From contig CALHGE010000037.1 of the NCBI GenBank assembly GCA_938029725.1, positions 1-64,000 of the forward strand: a DNA stretch of 64,000 bases, given 5' to 3'. The DNA comes from an uncultured Flavobacteriaceae bacterium (GTDB lineage Bacteria; Bacteroidota; Bacteroidia; Flavobacteriales; Flavobacteriaceae). A model generated the notes under the pieces. That model was not told where the DNA came from and made no database searches. It saw only the letters and a program-made list of their open reading frames with translations. This document shows positions 37,319-47,172 of this stretch, one piece after another. The position numbers and the translations under genes were made by a program. Position 1 is the first letter of the stretch. Each line of letters starts with the position of its first letter.

Positions 37319-38035
37319 ATGAAACTTGATATATTAGCTTTTGGCGCTCATCCAGATGATATTGAATTAGGAGCAGGAGGAACTATTGCTAAAGAAATCT
37401 CGCTTGGAAAAAAAGTTGGCGTAGTAGATTTAACGAGAGGTGAACTTGGTACTAGAGGTTCAGCTGAAATTAGAGATAATGAAGCGGCACGTTCTGCAGA
37501 AATTTTAAACCTTTCCGTTAGAGAAAACCTTGCTTTTGCAGATGGTTTTTTTATAAACGATAAAGCCCACCAAACCGAGGTCATTAAAATGATTCGAAAA
37601 TATAGACCTGAAATTATACTTTGCAACGCAGTTGATGACCGTCATATAGACCATCCGAAGGGAAGTAAATTAGTGAGTGATGCCTGCTTTTTAAGTGGTT
37701 TGGTGAAATTTGATACGCAATTAGATGGTAAACAGCAAGAGGCATGGCGGCCAAAGCGAGTATACCATTATATACAATGGAAAAATTTAGAACCTGATTT
37801 TGTCGTAGATGTAAGCGGGTTTATAGATAAAAAGGTTGAATCTATTTTAGCCTATAGTTCTCAATTTTATGACCCAAAAAGTGAAGAGCCCGAAACCCCT
37901 ATTAGTAATAAAAATTTTATTGATAGTGTAACTTACCGTGCAAGAGATCTTGGAAGGTATATAAATGCAGAATATGCAGAAGGTTTTAATGTGGAACGCT
38001 ACGCAGCTGTGAATAGCTTAAGTGATTTGATTTAA
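37319..38035 (+). CDS. bshB1: Bacillithiol biosynthesis deacetylase
   Basis: 238 residues. The PIG-L-type zinc site is GAHPDDIELGAGGTIA and the second motif is DDRHIDHPKGSKLVSDA. The BshB1-specific segments LTRGELGTRGSAEIRDNEA and WKNLEPDFVVDVSGF are present. It removes acetate from GlcNAc-malate, giving GlcN-malate, the acceptor for cysteine in bacillithiol synthesis; other bsh genes are not in the window. Its stop overlaps the stop of the convergent kinase gene by a shared TTAA. Confidence 0.95.
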   Translation: MKLDILAFGAHPDDIELGAGGTIAKEISLGKKVGVVDLTRGELGTRGSAEIRDNEAARSAEILNLSVRENLAFADGFFINDKAHQTEVIKMIRKYRPEIILCNAVDDRHIDHPKGSKLVSDACFLSGLVKFDTQLDGKQQEAWRPKRVYHYIQWKNLEPDFVVDVSGFIDKKVESILAYSSQFYDPKSEEPETPISNKNFIDSVTYRARDLGRYINAEYAEGFNVERYAAVNSLSDLI

Positions 38036-40125
38036 CTGGCTTTTTGAAATGTTTTTTTTGCTTTCGGTACTGTAAAATAAAAACAGGTGCCCTTACGTGG
38101 AATACTTTCTACCCAAATAGTACCCATATTATTTTCAACCATTTCTTTGCAGAGTGATAAACCGAGTCCAGTACCTTTTTCATTTTCAGTGCCGTATGTA
38201 GTTACATTCGAGTTTTTTGCAAAAATTTTATCTTGTGTTTCTTTTTCAATACCAATGCCTGTATCCCGGACGGAGATCTCCCAATAGTTGTTTTTTTCTT
38301 CTGCATCAATAGTTACAATGCCATTTTTAGGTGTAAATTTTAAAGCATTACTCATTAAATTTCGAATAACAATATCAATTTGATCAGCATCAGACCAAGC
38401 AAGGGTATTACTCTTCATTTGGCTTTTGATTTTAATAGACTTGTTACCGGCAATTTCAGATAATAGATTGATATTATCTTTAACTAAATGTTCAAGTGAA
38501 ACTACTGAGGGTTGTGTAATAGTCCCATTCATTTGCGTTTGCCCCCATGAAAGTAGATTATTAAGTGTGAATGAAATGTTGTCGATATCTGTTCGTAGTT
38601 TTGGAACGAATTGTAAGAATTCATTTTTGTTGATTTCTCCATTTTTTAAAAGTTGCAATAAGCCCTGAAATGCGCCTATAGGTCCGCGTAAATCGTGGCC
38701 AATAATTGAAAACATTTTGTCTTTGGTCTCGTTGATTGCCCTTAATTCAATCTCATTCTTTTCAAGATCAGTTTGCTTTGAATGTAGTTCTTTGTTTAGA
38801 TTTTTTTGAATTTTTTCACTCCTCCTCACAAGTAAGGTAATCATTGCAAGAATTAGTAAAATTGCAAGAGAAGCGTATACATAGTATTTTTGTTTTGTCA
38901 GCGCTTTTCCATTCGCTTCAATAAGGCTTTTCTTCTGCTGCTCATGATTTATTTTGGCTTTGAGCATGAGCAGGTTTTTTTTACCCCCATTTTGTGCAAT
39001 CGTATCAGATAACCTTTGAAAAAGTTCATGATAGTGCAAAGCACTAACGAAATTCGCTCGCTCTTTGTTTATTTTATAAAGTAGTTCAGCACTTTTTTGA
39101 ATGCCATTCGTCTCTTTTAACCTTGTAGAAATCTCTAATGCGGATAAGGCATATTTCTCAGAGATACTGTCTTTTCGGAGTCCTATGTTTGCTTCTGCTA
39201 TTCCATTTAAAAGACCGATTTCGCTTCTTTCATCTTCTACATTTTTGTTATGTAAAGATTGGCTTTGGTTGTACCAAAATATGGCCCATTTGTACTTGCC
39301 TTGTTTCAAATAGGTCTTTCCCTTAACCTCATATCCAAACGCAAGCCAATCCATCAATTCATGCTTTTCAAAAACAGCGATACTATTGGTTACATGGAAC
39401 ATTGCATATTCAAGATTTCCCATATCTGCATATGTTTCAGCTATGTTACTGGTTGTATAGGCTGTTAGTATCTCGTCTCCAATTTTTTCGTTGAGTTTCT
39501 TAACAATTTTGAAGTATACCAGAGCTTCTTCATAATCTTTTTGCTCCGCATAAAGCAGTGCAATATTTTCATTAAGTACGGAGAGCATTTCTGTATGATC
39601 TGCTTCAGTCGCTATTTCAACCCCTATCAAGTATTCTTCTAATGCTTTTGAATAGTCTCCACGAAAACTGTATTGATTTGCTAGGTTGTTTTGCGCATCA
39701 AGGATAAGATGAATTTCCTTTTTTTTGAGGGCTATTTCGAGTGCAGCTTTATAATTCTGAATGGCTTTTTCATGATTACCTTTGTCAGAATAGTAATCTC
39801 CAATATTTCCTAATGCTTTAACTTGACCTTTCTTATAATCAATGGTGTTACTATGATGTAAGGCTTGTTCCGCAACTCTTAATAAACTATCAGCTTTATA
39901 GAACCGAATGTTTTGCCCGAGTTGATTTAAAAGGTTAACATGAACAGAATCTTTTTTGGTAAAGCTTTTGCTAAACTCTGTTTTCTGAAGTAATAGAAGA
40001 AGGCTATCTCTTGTGTGCTGTTGGGCAGACGAGAAATTCACACAAAAGAACAGACCTAACAAGAACACAAAAGATGTTTTTGTTGAATTTTCAAAATATG
40101 AAAGACTGGTTTTAATTAACTGCAT
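38032..40125 (-). CDS. TPR-type sensor histidine kinase (copy 1)
   Basis: 697 residues: a signal or anchor helix (about 15-35), about seven tetratricopeptide repeats (roughly 65-380), a transmembrane helix (about 413-433), a short coiled coil, then HisKA and HATPase. The phosphorylated His477 is in SIIGHDLRGP; the ATP-lid N box is RNLMSNALKFTP and the G box EKGTGLGLSLCKEM. It is the most divergent of four tandem paralogues. No response regulator is adjacent, so its partner must be elsewhere. It shares stop codon bases with convergent bshB1. Confidence 0.93.
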   Translation of the reverse strand: MQLIKTSLSYFENSTKTSFVFLLGLFFCVNFSSAQQHTRDSLLLLLQKTEFSKSFTKKDSVHVNLLNQLGQNIRFYKADSLLRVAEQALHHSNTIDYKKGQVKALGNIGDYYSDKGNHEKAIQNYKAALEIALKKKEIHLILDAQNNLANQYSFRGDYSKALEEYLIGVEIATEADHTEMLSVLNENIALLYAEQKDYEEALVYFKIVKKLNEKIGDEILTAYTTSNIAETYADMGNLEYAMFHVTNSIAVFEKHELMDWLAFGYEVKGKTYLKQGKYKWAIFWYNQSQSLHNKNVEDERSEIGLLNGIAEANIGLRKDSISEKYALSALEISTRLKETNGIQKSAELLYKINKERANFVSALHYHELFQRLSDTIAQNGGKKNLLMLKAKINHEQQKKSLIEANGKALTKQKYYVYASLAILLILAMITLLVRRSEKIQKNLNKELHSKQTDLEKNEIELRAINETKDKMFSIIGHDLRGPIGAFQGLLQLLKNGEINKNEFLQFVPKLRTDIDNISFTLNNLLSWGQTQMNGTITQPSVVSLEHLVKDNINLLSEIAGNKSIKIKSQMKSNTLAWSDADQIDIVIRNLMSNALKFTPKNGIVTIDAEEKNNYWEISVRDTGIGIEKETQDKIFAKNSNVTTYGTENEKGTGLGLSLCKEMVENNMGTIWVESIPRKGTCFYFTVPKAKKTFQKAS

Positions 40126-40278
40126 TCAAGTAGGTTGAGTTCAATATATAAATATAAACCGTTGAATACTTGATAAATAATTTATGTTGTGAATTGCTTT
40201 AAAACGTATGTAAGTATACGAAAAGCATGTTTTAAGTACTTGATAAAAGCCTTTGAAAGAAGGTTTTAGTATTTAATT

Positions 40279-42333
40279 TCATTTGCCTTTAGGTAGGCAT
40301 ACGGTGAATTTTGTTCCTTTTTTTTCGCTGCTTTCGACTGATATCTCTCCTTTATTTCGAGCGATAATCTCTTTACAAAGCATAAGTCCTAAACCGGTTC
40401 CTTTTTCATTATTAGTGCCAAAGGTTGAATAGTGTGCATTTAAATCGTAAACTAATTTCTGAGCTTCTGCACTCATACCCACGCCATTATCCTCAACGAC
40501 CAGTATAATTTGATCATCAGTTGATTTCCCTGTTAATTTAATACGCCCTTTAGAAGGAGTGAACTTAATAGCATTACTTAGTAGATTTCTTAAAACTACA
40601 TTGATATCTTCTTTATCCACCCATGCACTAATTTCTTTGTCGATATCTACTTTGACGCTTAGTTCTTTCTTTAAAATTGCTTCAGAATATAGCGAAATGA
40701 CCTCAGAAGCGATTGCCTGAATATTTAGTTTTACGGGACTTATATTTTCACCCTTCATTTGAGTTTTACCCCAATTCAGTAAATTATCAAGTGTAAAGTA
40801 CACATGGTTTGTATAATTATTTAGTTTAGGTAGTAAGTTTTTAAGTAGGACTTCTTTTTCATTTTCATTAGACATTACTTTCAATAGCTCCCGCAAAGAG
40901 CCTATTGGGCCTTTTAAATCATGACCTACAATTGAAAAAAGTGTTTTTTGAGCACTATTTATTTCACGAAGTTGTAGCTCTCTTGATGCTAGAACAGCCC
41001 CTTTTTCATTAAGCTCGTTATTCAGACGTTTTGCTCGTTTGTTAGCCCAAGAGATGATGAAGCCAAAAAGAAGACTAGCAACCAGAGCGATAAGCACCAA
41101 ATGGTTAATTGCACGTTGTTCGTTAATTCTGGCGTCAGTTTGGTCATGTAACAGTTCTTTTTCTTTTTGAAAATCGAGCTTGGTCCTCAGCATTTTTAAG
41201 TTAGTTTTGTTGAGCTCTACCGCAATAGTATCAGATAATTCACGCGCTAATTTTAAAAATTGTAATGCCTCTACAGGCTTGTTTTTTGCTTCATTAATCT
41301 TGTACAAAGTGGTGTACGATTTTTGAATTCCAGTTTTCACTTGCATTTCGCGGTACATTTCAAGACTTTGCTTTGCAAGCTTCTCTGCATATTCCAATTC
41401 ACCAATTCCTAAGTAAGATGCAGCTAGTCCGTAGGTAACATCTGCTTTGCCTTTACCATCTTGTAAAGCACTATGTATTACTTTTGCTTTATGGTAATAA
41501 ATATGGGCATTTTCGAATTTATTCTGCTTAAGAAAAATACCTGCTTTGGTTGTGGTTGCAAATGCCAGCCATTGCTTTTGATGTGTGTTATTAAAGTAAG
41601 TAATACTTTCGTTAATATTGATAAATGCCTCATCGAAATTGCTCATATTTGACTGTAGGTAGGCTATATTGGTCTTGATTTTCCATTTTAATAATTCCTC
41701 ATTGTAAACCATAGCGGCGGAAAGCGCTTCGTCATAATAGTTTAATGCCTCTTGATAATCATGAAGTAAAGAGTACATGGTGCCGATATTCATATTAAGC
41801 AAAATATCATAATGTTTACTACTGATCTTTTTAGCGCTTTCAGATCCTTTTAAAAAGTATTTGTAAGAATTTGGGTAATCGGTCATTTGAAAATATGCCT
41901 TACCTAAAACATTAAATGCTCTAGCATCTTGCTCAAAATAATTGTGTTTCGAAGAAATTTCTAGGGCGTCATTTGCATATTGTATTGCCGTGTTGGGGCT
42001 TCCAGTAAATAAATAAAAGTTAGCAATATTTATAAAAGAATTCGCTTCACCTTTTTTATATGCGATAATCTTGCTTAGCTCCAATGCTTCTTTGCCTAAG
42101 ATTAACGCGGTATCTAAATTTTGAAAACGTATCGCAAAGTTTAAATCGTTTAACAGAATAATATGGGTCGTATCTCTTTTATTAAATTCAGGAGCTAATC
42201 TAAGCTCTCTAAGTTGCCTTTTGATCTGATCAGGGGAGATCTTTTGCCCTTTGAGCGAGTAGGTAGCGAAGAGAAACAATAGCATGGCAATGCTGTTTCT
42301 GAAAATAACATTCTTATAGAAGGGGATGAGCAT
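40279..42333 (-). CDS. TPR-type sensor histidine kinase (copy 2)
   Basis: 684 residues with the same layout as its neighbours: signal/anchor helix, TPR sensor region (about 60-370), transmembrane helix (about 400-425), HisKA with His471 in SIVGHDLKGP and HATPase ending KGTKFTVCLPKGK. The kinase core is nearly identical in DNA and protein to copy 3, whereas its TPR part is clearly different from that of copy 3. It is intact and lies about 150 bp from copy 1. Confidence 0.93.
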   Translation of the reverse strand: MLIPFYKNVIFRNSIAMLLFLFATYSLKGQKISPDQIKRQLRELRLAPEFNKRDTTHIILLNDLNFAIRFQNLDTALILGKEALELSKIIAYKKGEANSFINIANFYLFTGSPNTAIQYANDALEISSKHNYFEQDARAFNVLGKAYFQMTDYPNSYKYFLKGSESAKKISSKHYDILLNMNIGTMYSLLHDYQEALNYYDEALSAAMVYNEELLKWKIKTNIAYLQSNMSNFDEAFININESITYFNNTHQKQWLAFATTTKAGIFLKQNKFENAHIYYHKAKVIHSALQDGKGKADVTYGLAASYLGIGELEYAEKLAKQSLEMYREMQVKTGIQKSYTTLYKINEAKNKPVEALQFLKLARELSDTIAVELNKTNLKMLRTKLDFQKEKELLHDQTDARINEQRAINHLVLIALVASLLFGFIISWANKRAKRLNNELNEKGAVLASRELQLREINSAQKTLFSIVGHDLKGPIGSLRELLKVMSNENEKEVLLKNLLPKLNNYTNHVYFTLDNLLNWGKTQMKGENISPVKLNIQAIASEVISLYSEAILKKELSVKVDIDKEISAWVDKEDINVVLRNLLSNAIKFTPSKGRIKLTGKSTDDQIILVVEDNGVGMSAEAQKLVYDLNAHYSTFGTNNEKGTGLGLMLCKEIIARNKGEISVESSEKKGTKFTVCLPKGK
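40381..40950 (-). repeat. Direct repeat copy A (kinase core of copy 2)
   Basis: This 570-bp block is matched without gaps by 42563-43132, at a constant offset of 2182 bp, with only scattered substitutions (roughly 95% identity by eye). A third, less similar match is in the broken copy at an offset of 4491-4492 bp. Confidence 0.85.
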
Positions 42334-42457
42334 ATAAGATTTAGAATAGGGGTTTTATAGGTTAATTCTACTGCTATAAAGATATTGAAAAAGGTGTTAC
42401 TTTTCGATAGTAATTCTTAAATCAATTTCATGTAATTATTCATATATTTTCTAATTT

Positions 42458-44527
42458 TTAGACGCTAGCCTTTGGTAAGTAAACAAAGAATGTTGAGCCC
42501 TTATTTTTTTCACTCTTTACTTTTAAACGCCCATTATTTCGCGCAATGATTTCCTTACAGAGTATTAGCCCTAAGCCGGTTCCTTTTTCATTATTAGTAC
42601 CAAAGGTTGAATAGTGTGTATTTAAATCGCAAACTAATTTCTGAGCTTCCGCACTCATACCCACGCCATTATCCTCAACGACCAGTATAATTTGATTATC
42701 AGTTGATTTCCCTGTTAATTTAATACGCCCTTTAGAAGGAGTGAACTTAATAGCATTACTTAGTAAATTTCTTAAAACTACATTGATATCTTCTTTATCT
42801 GCCCATGCACTAATTTCTTTGTCGATATCTAATTTGACATTTAGTTCTTTCTTTAAAATTGCTTCAGAATACAGCGAAATGACCTCAGAAGCAATTGCCT
42901 GAATATTTAGTTTTACGGGACTTATATTTTCACCTTTCATTTGAGTTTTACCCCAATTCAGTAAATTATCAAGTGTAAAGTACACATGGTTTGTATAATT
43001 ATTAAGTTTGGGTAGTAAGTTTTTAAGTAGGACTTCTTTTTCATTTTCATTAGACATTACTTTCAATAGCTCACGCAAAGAGCCCATAGGGCCTTTTAAA
43101 TCATGACCTACAATTGAAAAAATTGTTTTTTGATTTGCATTTGTCTTCTTAAGGGCTATTTCGTTAGCTTCAAGGGTCTTTGATTTCTCCTCAAGCTTTT
43201 TGTTCAATTGTTTCTCTCTTCTACTTGATTTAAACAAAATTAACCCCACAAAAATTGAAGTTAAAAGGGCAGCTATAATCCATTGGAAGTTTTTTTGCTG
43301 CTGACGGGTTTTTTTAAGGTTTTCGAGTTGAAGAATTTCTTTTTCTTGCTCAAAAACCATTTTTGTTCTTAGCAGATTTAATCGCTGAGATTTGATCCCA
43401 GCTTTTAGTTTGTTTTTTATAAGCGAACTGGTTTTAAAATAAGTTAAGGCCGCAGTAATATTCCCTTTCTTTTCTTCAATTTCTGAAAGATTTTGGTAAG
43501 ATTCCATTTGAACAACGGAATCTCCAACAGCGTTTGCTGTTTTTAGAGATTGGAGGGTATACGTTTCCGCTTTTTTGAACTTGCCCAGAGATAAATATAT
43601 TTTTGAATAGATATGGTCGATATCTAGCTGCTCTCTTTTATTCACCAAAGGCCTTAAAGCTTTGTCTGACTTCTTTACCCAATAAAGGGCCTTGTTCATT
43701 GAATCAGTTTTGAAATAATATTTGCCTTTAAGCCTATAAGACCTAGAGAGCCACATCGGTTGTGTTTCTTGCTGTTCAATAATTCGAATACTTTCATCCA
43801 TGTATTCTTCTACAATGCATATTTCGTCATTTTGTATTGCATTGAGCGCCATATTGGAGTTGGTAAGGGACTTTTTGAAATCATCTTTCACCAAAACCCA
43901 TAAACTATCGGCAACTAAATATTCGGTATGTGCTACATCATATAGTTCGAATTTAAAATATAAATACCCCAAATTATGTCGCAACGCTGCTTCGTACGCT
44001 TTCAGATTATGCGTTCTAGCTATATCTATAGCTTTATAATAAGTTAAGACTGCTTCATTCAGACGTAAGCTTAAAAATTCTTGAAATGCGCGACTTTTTA
44101 ATATCTGAACCGTAATTTCTGGTTTGTTGAGTTTAGTTGCTAAGCTTAAGGCTTTTGAATAATTCTCAAAAGCCAGCAATTCCATTCCACTATTAGAGTA
44201 AAAATCACCCATCCTTAGGGTTGCAAGTGCATACCCAGCTTCATAATTTATATTTTTAGATACTTTTAATGATTCTTCAGCAAATAATTTTATACTATCG
44301 GTAGTTCTAAAGCGATATCGCGCTGCCAACTCAATAAGGGCATCCACATAAGCTTTACTTTGAATACTTTTACCTCCTTTGCTTCGAAGGGTCTCTACTT
44401 GAAGTAGTAAGCTGTCATTAGATTTGTTTTGAGCTTTTAAGCTACAAGTGAAAAAGACAAATAGTATTATAGCAATACTATTTGCAAACACTGCATTCTT
44501 ATGAGATGGGGAACGTCTCAGAGGCAT
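42458..44527 (-). CDS. TPR-type sensor histidine kinase (copy 3, mosaic)
   Basis: 689 residues: signal/anchor helix (about 12-33), TPR sensor region (about 65-390), transmembrane helix (about 405-425), coiled coil, HisKA with His475 in SIVGHDLKGP and HATPase. Its sensor half and linker (KKTNANQKT) resemble copy 4 (LRSKG, QSKAYVD, EFLS, NLGY), its kinase core from the H box to the G box is almost identical to copy 2, and its last ~25 residues differ from both. That is the pattern of a gene-conversion tract of about 560 bp. Confidence 0.93.
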   Translation of the reverse strand: MPLRRSPSHKNAVFANSIAIILFVFFTCSLKAQNKSNDSLLLQVETLRSKGGKSIQSKAYVDALIELAARYRFRTTDSIKLFAEESLKVSKNINYEAGYALATLRMGDFYSNSGMELLAFENYSKALSLATKLNKPEITVQILKSRAFQEFLSLRLNEAVLTYYKAIDIARTHNLKAYEAALRHNLGYLYFKFELYDVAHTEYLVADSLWVLVKDDFKKSLTNSNMALNAIQNDEICIVEEYMDESIRIIEQQETQPMWLSRSYRLKGKYYFKTDSMNKALYWVKKSDKALRPLVNKREQLDIDHIYSKIYLSLGKFKKAETYTLQSLKTANAVGDSVVQMESYQNLSEIEEKKGNITAALTYFKTSSLIKNKLKAGIKSQRLNLLRTKMVFEQEKEILQLENLKKTRQQQKNFQWIIAALLTSIFVGLILFKSSRREKQLNKKLEEKSKTLEANEIALKKTNANQKTIFSIVGHDLKGPMGSLRELLKVMSNENEKEVLLKNLLPKLNNYTNHVYFTLDNLLNWGKTQMKGENISPVKLNIQAIASEVISLYSEAILKKELNVKLDIDKEISAWADKEDINVVLRNLLSNAIKFTPSKGRIKLTGKSTDNQIILVVEDNGVGMSAEAQKLVCDLNTHYSTFGTNNEKGTGLGLILCKEIIARNNGRLKVKSEKNKGSTFFVYLPKASV
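42563..43132 (-). repeat. Direct repeat copy B (kinase core of copy 3)
   Basis: Matches 40381-40950 at a fixed 2182-bp offset with scattered substitutions and no indels, mostly silent. Same orientation, so recombination between the two blocks could delete a kinase gene. Confidence 0.85.
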
Positions 44528-44628
44528 TTTAGAGGAGTTGTTAGTAGGTACATATTAAAGAAAAGTAAGGTACTAAAAAAATACATGTATTTGGTGTATA
44601 CCCTAGTTTAGTTTATAAGTTTTACAAT

Positions 44629-44721
44629 ATGAATAGTTTTAAATACGAGTTCTTTAGGGCCCTAATAAAAATCTTTTGGATAGCCGTGCTCATCATTGGT
44701 TTTAAAACTCAATTGCTTTAA
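44629..44721 (+). CDS. Possible 30-residue membrane peptide
   Basis: A short frame opposite to the kinase genes in the gap between copies 3 and 4 (44528-44764). It begins MNSFKYEFFRALIKIFW, continues IAVLIIGFKTQLL, and has a basic N-terminus and a hydrophobic stretch like a single-pass peptide. No -7 box is clear and no family is known. It may be chance, although nothing else fills this 236-bp gap. Confidence 0.3.
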   Translation: MNSFKYEFFRALIKIFWIAVLIIGFKTQLL

Positions 44722-44764
44722 TTATAATTGAATTTATTAAAATTTAAGTGCTCAAGTAGCCAAA

Positions 44765-46815
44765 TTATATGATCTTATTTTTGGGTAGTATTACGGTGAG
44801 TGTACATCCATTATTTTCGCTACTAGCGACAGTTATTTCGCCCTTGTTTCTAGCAATGATTTCTTTACAGAGCATTAGTCCTAAACCGGTGCCTTTTTCA
44901 TTGTTTGTGCCGAAGCTTGTATAGTGTATGTTTAAGTCAGATACTAATTTCTGGACTTCAGCGCTCATACCTACTCCATTATCTGCGACCGCTATACTAA
45001 CCTGATTTTCAATTGACTTGCCCGTTAAAGTAATACGCCCTTTAGAAGGAGTGAACTTGATAGCATTACTTAGTAGATTTCTTAAAACTACATTGATATC
45101 TTCTTTATCTGCCCAAGCACTAATTTCTTTGTCTATGTCTACATTGACGCTTAGTTCTTTCTTTAAAATGGCCCTAGAAAACAAAGAGATTACCTCAGAA
45201 GCGATTGAATGAATATGCAGTTTTGTAGGCGTTATAGTTTCACCTTTCATTTGAGTTTTACCCCAATTGAGTAAATTATCAAGGGTGAAATGTACATGGT
45301 TTGTATAATTATTTAGCTTAGGCAGTAAATTTTGATTAAAACTTCTTTGTCCTCTTCATTAGCCATTAAGCTCAATAGCTCCCGTAAAGAACTTATAGGG
45401 CCTTTTAAATCATGGCCTACAATTGAAAAAAGGGTTTTTTGATTCGCATTTGTCTTCTTAAGGTCCATTTCGCTAGCCGCTAGGGTCTTCGATTTCTCTT
45501 TGAGTTCTTCATTCAAACGCTGCTCTTTTACCTTTGAACTATACATAATAAGTGCGAGTATAATAAGAGCCAATAATGCAGCTGTAGTCCATTGGAAGTA
45601 TTTTTGTTGGGTAAGATTGTTTTGAAAGTTTTCAAGTCTAAGCGCTTCTTTTTCCTCAATAAAATTCATTTTAGCTCGTAAGAGTACAATGTTTTGAACT
45701 TGATGATTTTCATTCAATAAAGATTTAATTTGTAAACTTTTTTTATGATAGGTATATGCGCTATCAGTTCGACCTAATTGCTCTTCAATTCTTTCAAGAT
45801 TTCCATAGGACCGAATTTGGAAGATAGAGTCTTTAAATTCTAGCGCTTTTTTTAACACCTTTAAGGCATATTTTTTGGCACTGTTTAAATCACCTAAATT
45901 GATTAATATAGTTGAGTGTATATTATCTATTTCCATTTGATCTCTAGCATTACTCACCTTGCTTAGGGTACTATCTGATTTTCTAATCCATTTTTGAGCC
46001 GTCTTAAATTCATTAGTTTTATGGTAAAACCGAGCTTTCACCCTAAAAGCTCTGGATAGCCATAGTGGCTCGTTCCTTTTTTCAAGTAGTGCAATACTTG
46101 CCTCATTATAGGTGTGGCTAAGTTCCCAATCTCCCTTATCTAAAGCATTTAAGGCAATATTAGAACTTGTCATCGCTTTTAAGTTATTATCGCCCAATAG
46201 TGTATTTAGACTATCTGCAACTAAATATTCTATTTGGGCTTCATCATACAACTTATAGCTATAATAACAATACCCTAGGTTGTGTCGTAGTCTGGCTTCT
46301 AATTCTTTTAAGTCATTTTTACATGCCAAATCAATAGCTTCATAATAGGTTAAAACTGCCTTGTTAAGATTTTGACTTAAAAACTCTTGAGAAGCTATAC
46401 TTTTAAGAACTTCGACCTTTAATTTAGGTTGATTTAAGGAGAAGGCAAGCTGCTTAGATTTCTTATATTCCTTAAAAGCTTTTTCTTCTAAACCTGTGTC
46501 AGCATAGTAATCACCCCTTCTTAATAATGCAAAAGCTTTTCCTTCAGGGTAGCTCATCTTTGAGGATAGCAAAAACGCTTCATCAGATAATACTTTTATA
46601 CTGTCTGCATTTCTATAGCGATATTTTAGCGCTAGTTGGTTGAGAAAATCAACATAAGCTTTGCTCTGTGTGGCATGAACTCCCTTACTTCGAAGTGTTT
46701 TTATCTGAACTAGTAAACTATCTTTAGATGGGCTTTGAGCATTTAGTAAAGAATTACTAAGAACTAGTATGCAGAAAAGGAATATCCTACATATGGTTTG
46801 CTTTTTTAAATTCAA
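44765..46815 (-). pseudogene. TPR-type sensor histidine kinase (copy 4), frameshifted
   Basis: The first 500 codons (46815-45313) encode signal peptide, TPR region, transmembrane helix (about 400-420) and H box with His468, then shift frame at 45330-45333 and stop. The rest of HisKA and the whole HATPase domain continue in another frame (to 44765) with intact N and G boxes. Compared with copy 2 the alignment offset changes by exactly one base here, so one A has been lost in an AAAAA run (minus strand). Its sensor half is closest to copy 3. It is either inactive or the result of a base-calling error. Confidence 0.9.
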
Positions 46816-46915
46816 TTTGTAGGCTTTAAAATTTAATGATCTTGGGGAACATTTAATTTGATTCTAAATTAAAAAATATTAATTAGAATTATGTTTAAAT
46901 TAAGCCTATTTAATT

Positions 46916-46946
46916 TTGAAAAATGCTTTAAAAAAATATACCTTTG
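46916..46946 (+). promoter_or_regulatory. Promoter of tRNA-His
   Basis: TTG at 46916-46918, 20 bp, then TACCTTTG at 46939-46946: a textbook Bacteroidota -33/-7 pair, the best in the window, 16 bp before the tRNA. Confidence 0.8.
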
Positions 46947-46961
46947 CCACCGCTTACAAAT

Positions 46962-47036
46962 GGTGGTTGTAGCTCAGCTGGTTAGAGCGCTGGTTTGTGG
47001 TACCAGAGGTCGCCGGTTCGAAACCGGTCTTCCACC
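46962..47036 (+). tRNA. tRNA-His (anticodon GTG)
   Basis: Cloverleaf is visible: D arm GCTC/GAGC, anticodon stem CTGGT/ACCAG around loop TTGTGGT, T arm GCCGG-TTCGAAA-CCGGT. The extra G at position -1 (46962) faces C73 (47036), the identity element of tRNA-His. The 3' CCA is not encoded. The acceptor stem has two facing U-U positions (46967-46968 against 47030-47031). Confidence 0.95.
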
Positions 47037-47045
47037 CAGAAATAC

Positions 47046-47076
47046 AAGCCTTATCTTAATTGATAAGGCTTTTTTT
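47046..47076 (+). terminator. Terminator after tRNA-His
   Basis: A 10-bp perfect stem (47046-47055 and 47062-47071) with a 6-nt loop followed by a T run to 47076. Confidence 0.88.
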
Positions 47077-47123
47077 GTGTGCTAAAATGCTATTTTATTT
47101 TCTCCAAATAAAAACAAGGCATT

Positions 47124-47150
47124 AAAAAAGCCTTGCAATAGCAAGGCTTT
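47124..47150 (-). terminator. Terminator after the M28 peptidase gene
   Basis: A 10-bp perfect stem (47127-47136 and 47141-47150), loop of 4, with a T6 run when read on the minus strand. It faces the tRNA terminator. Confidence 0.85.
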
Positions 47151-47172
47151 ACACATAGTAAAATACTTTTTT

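Noticed and set aside
46962..47036. tRNA as an integration site of a mobile element
   Set aside because: No integrase and no repeated tRNA end were found nearby.
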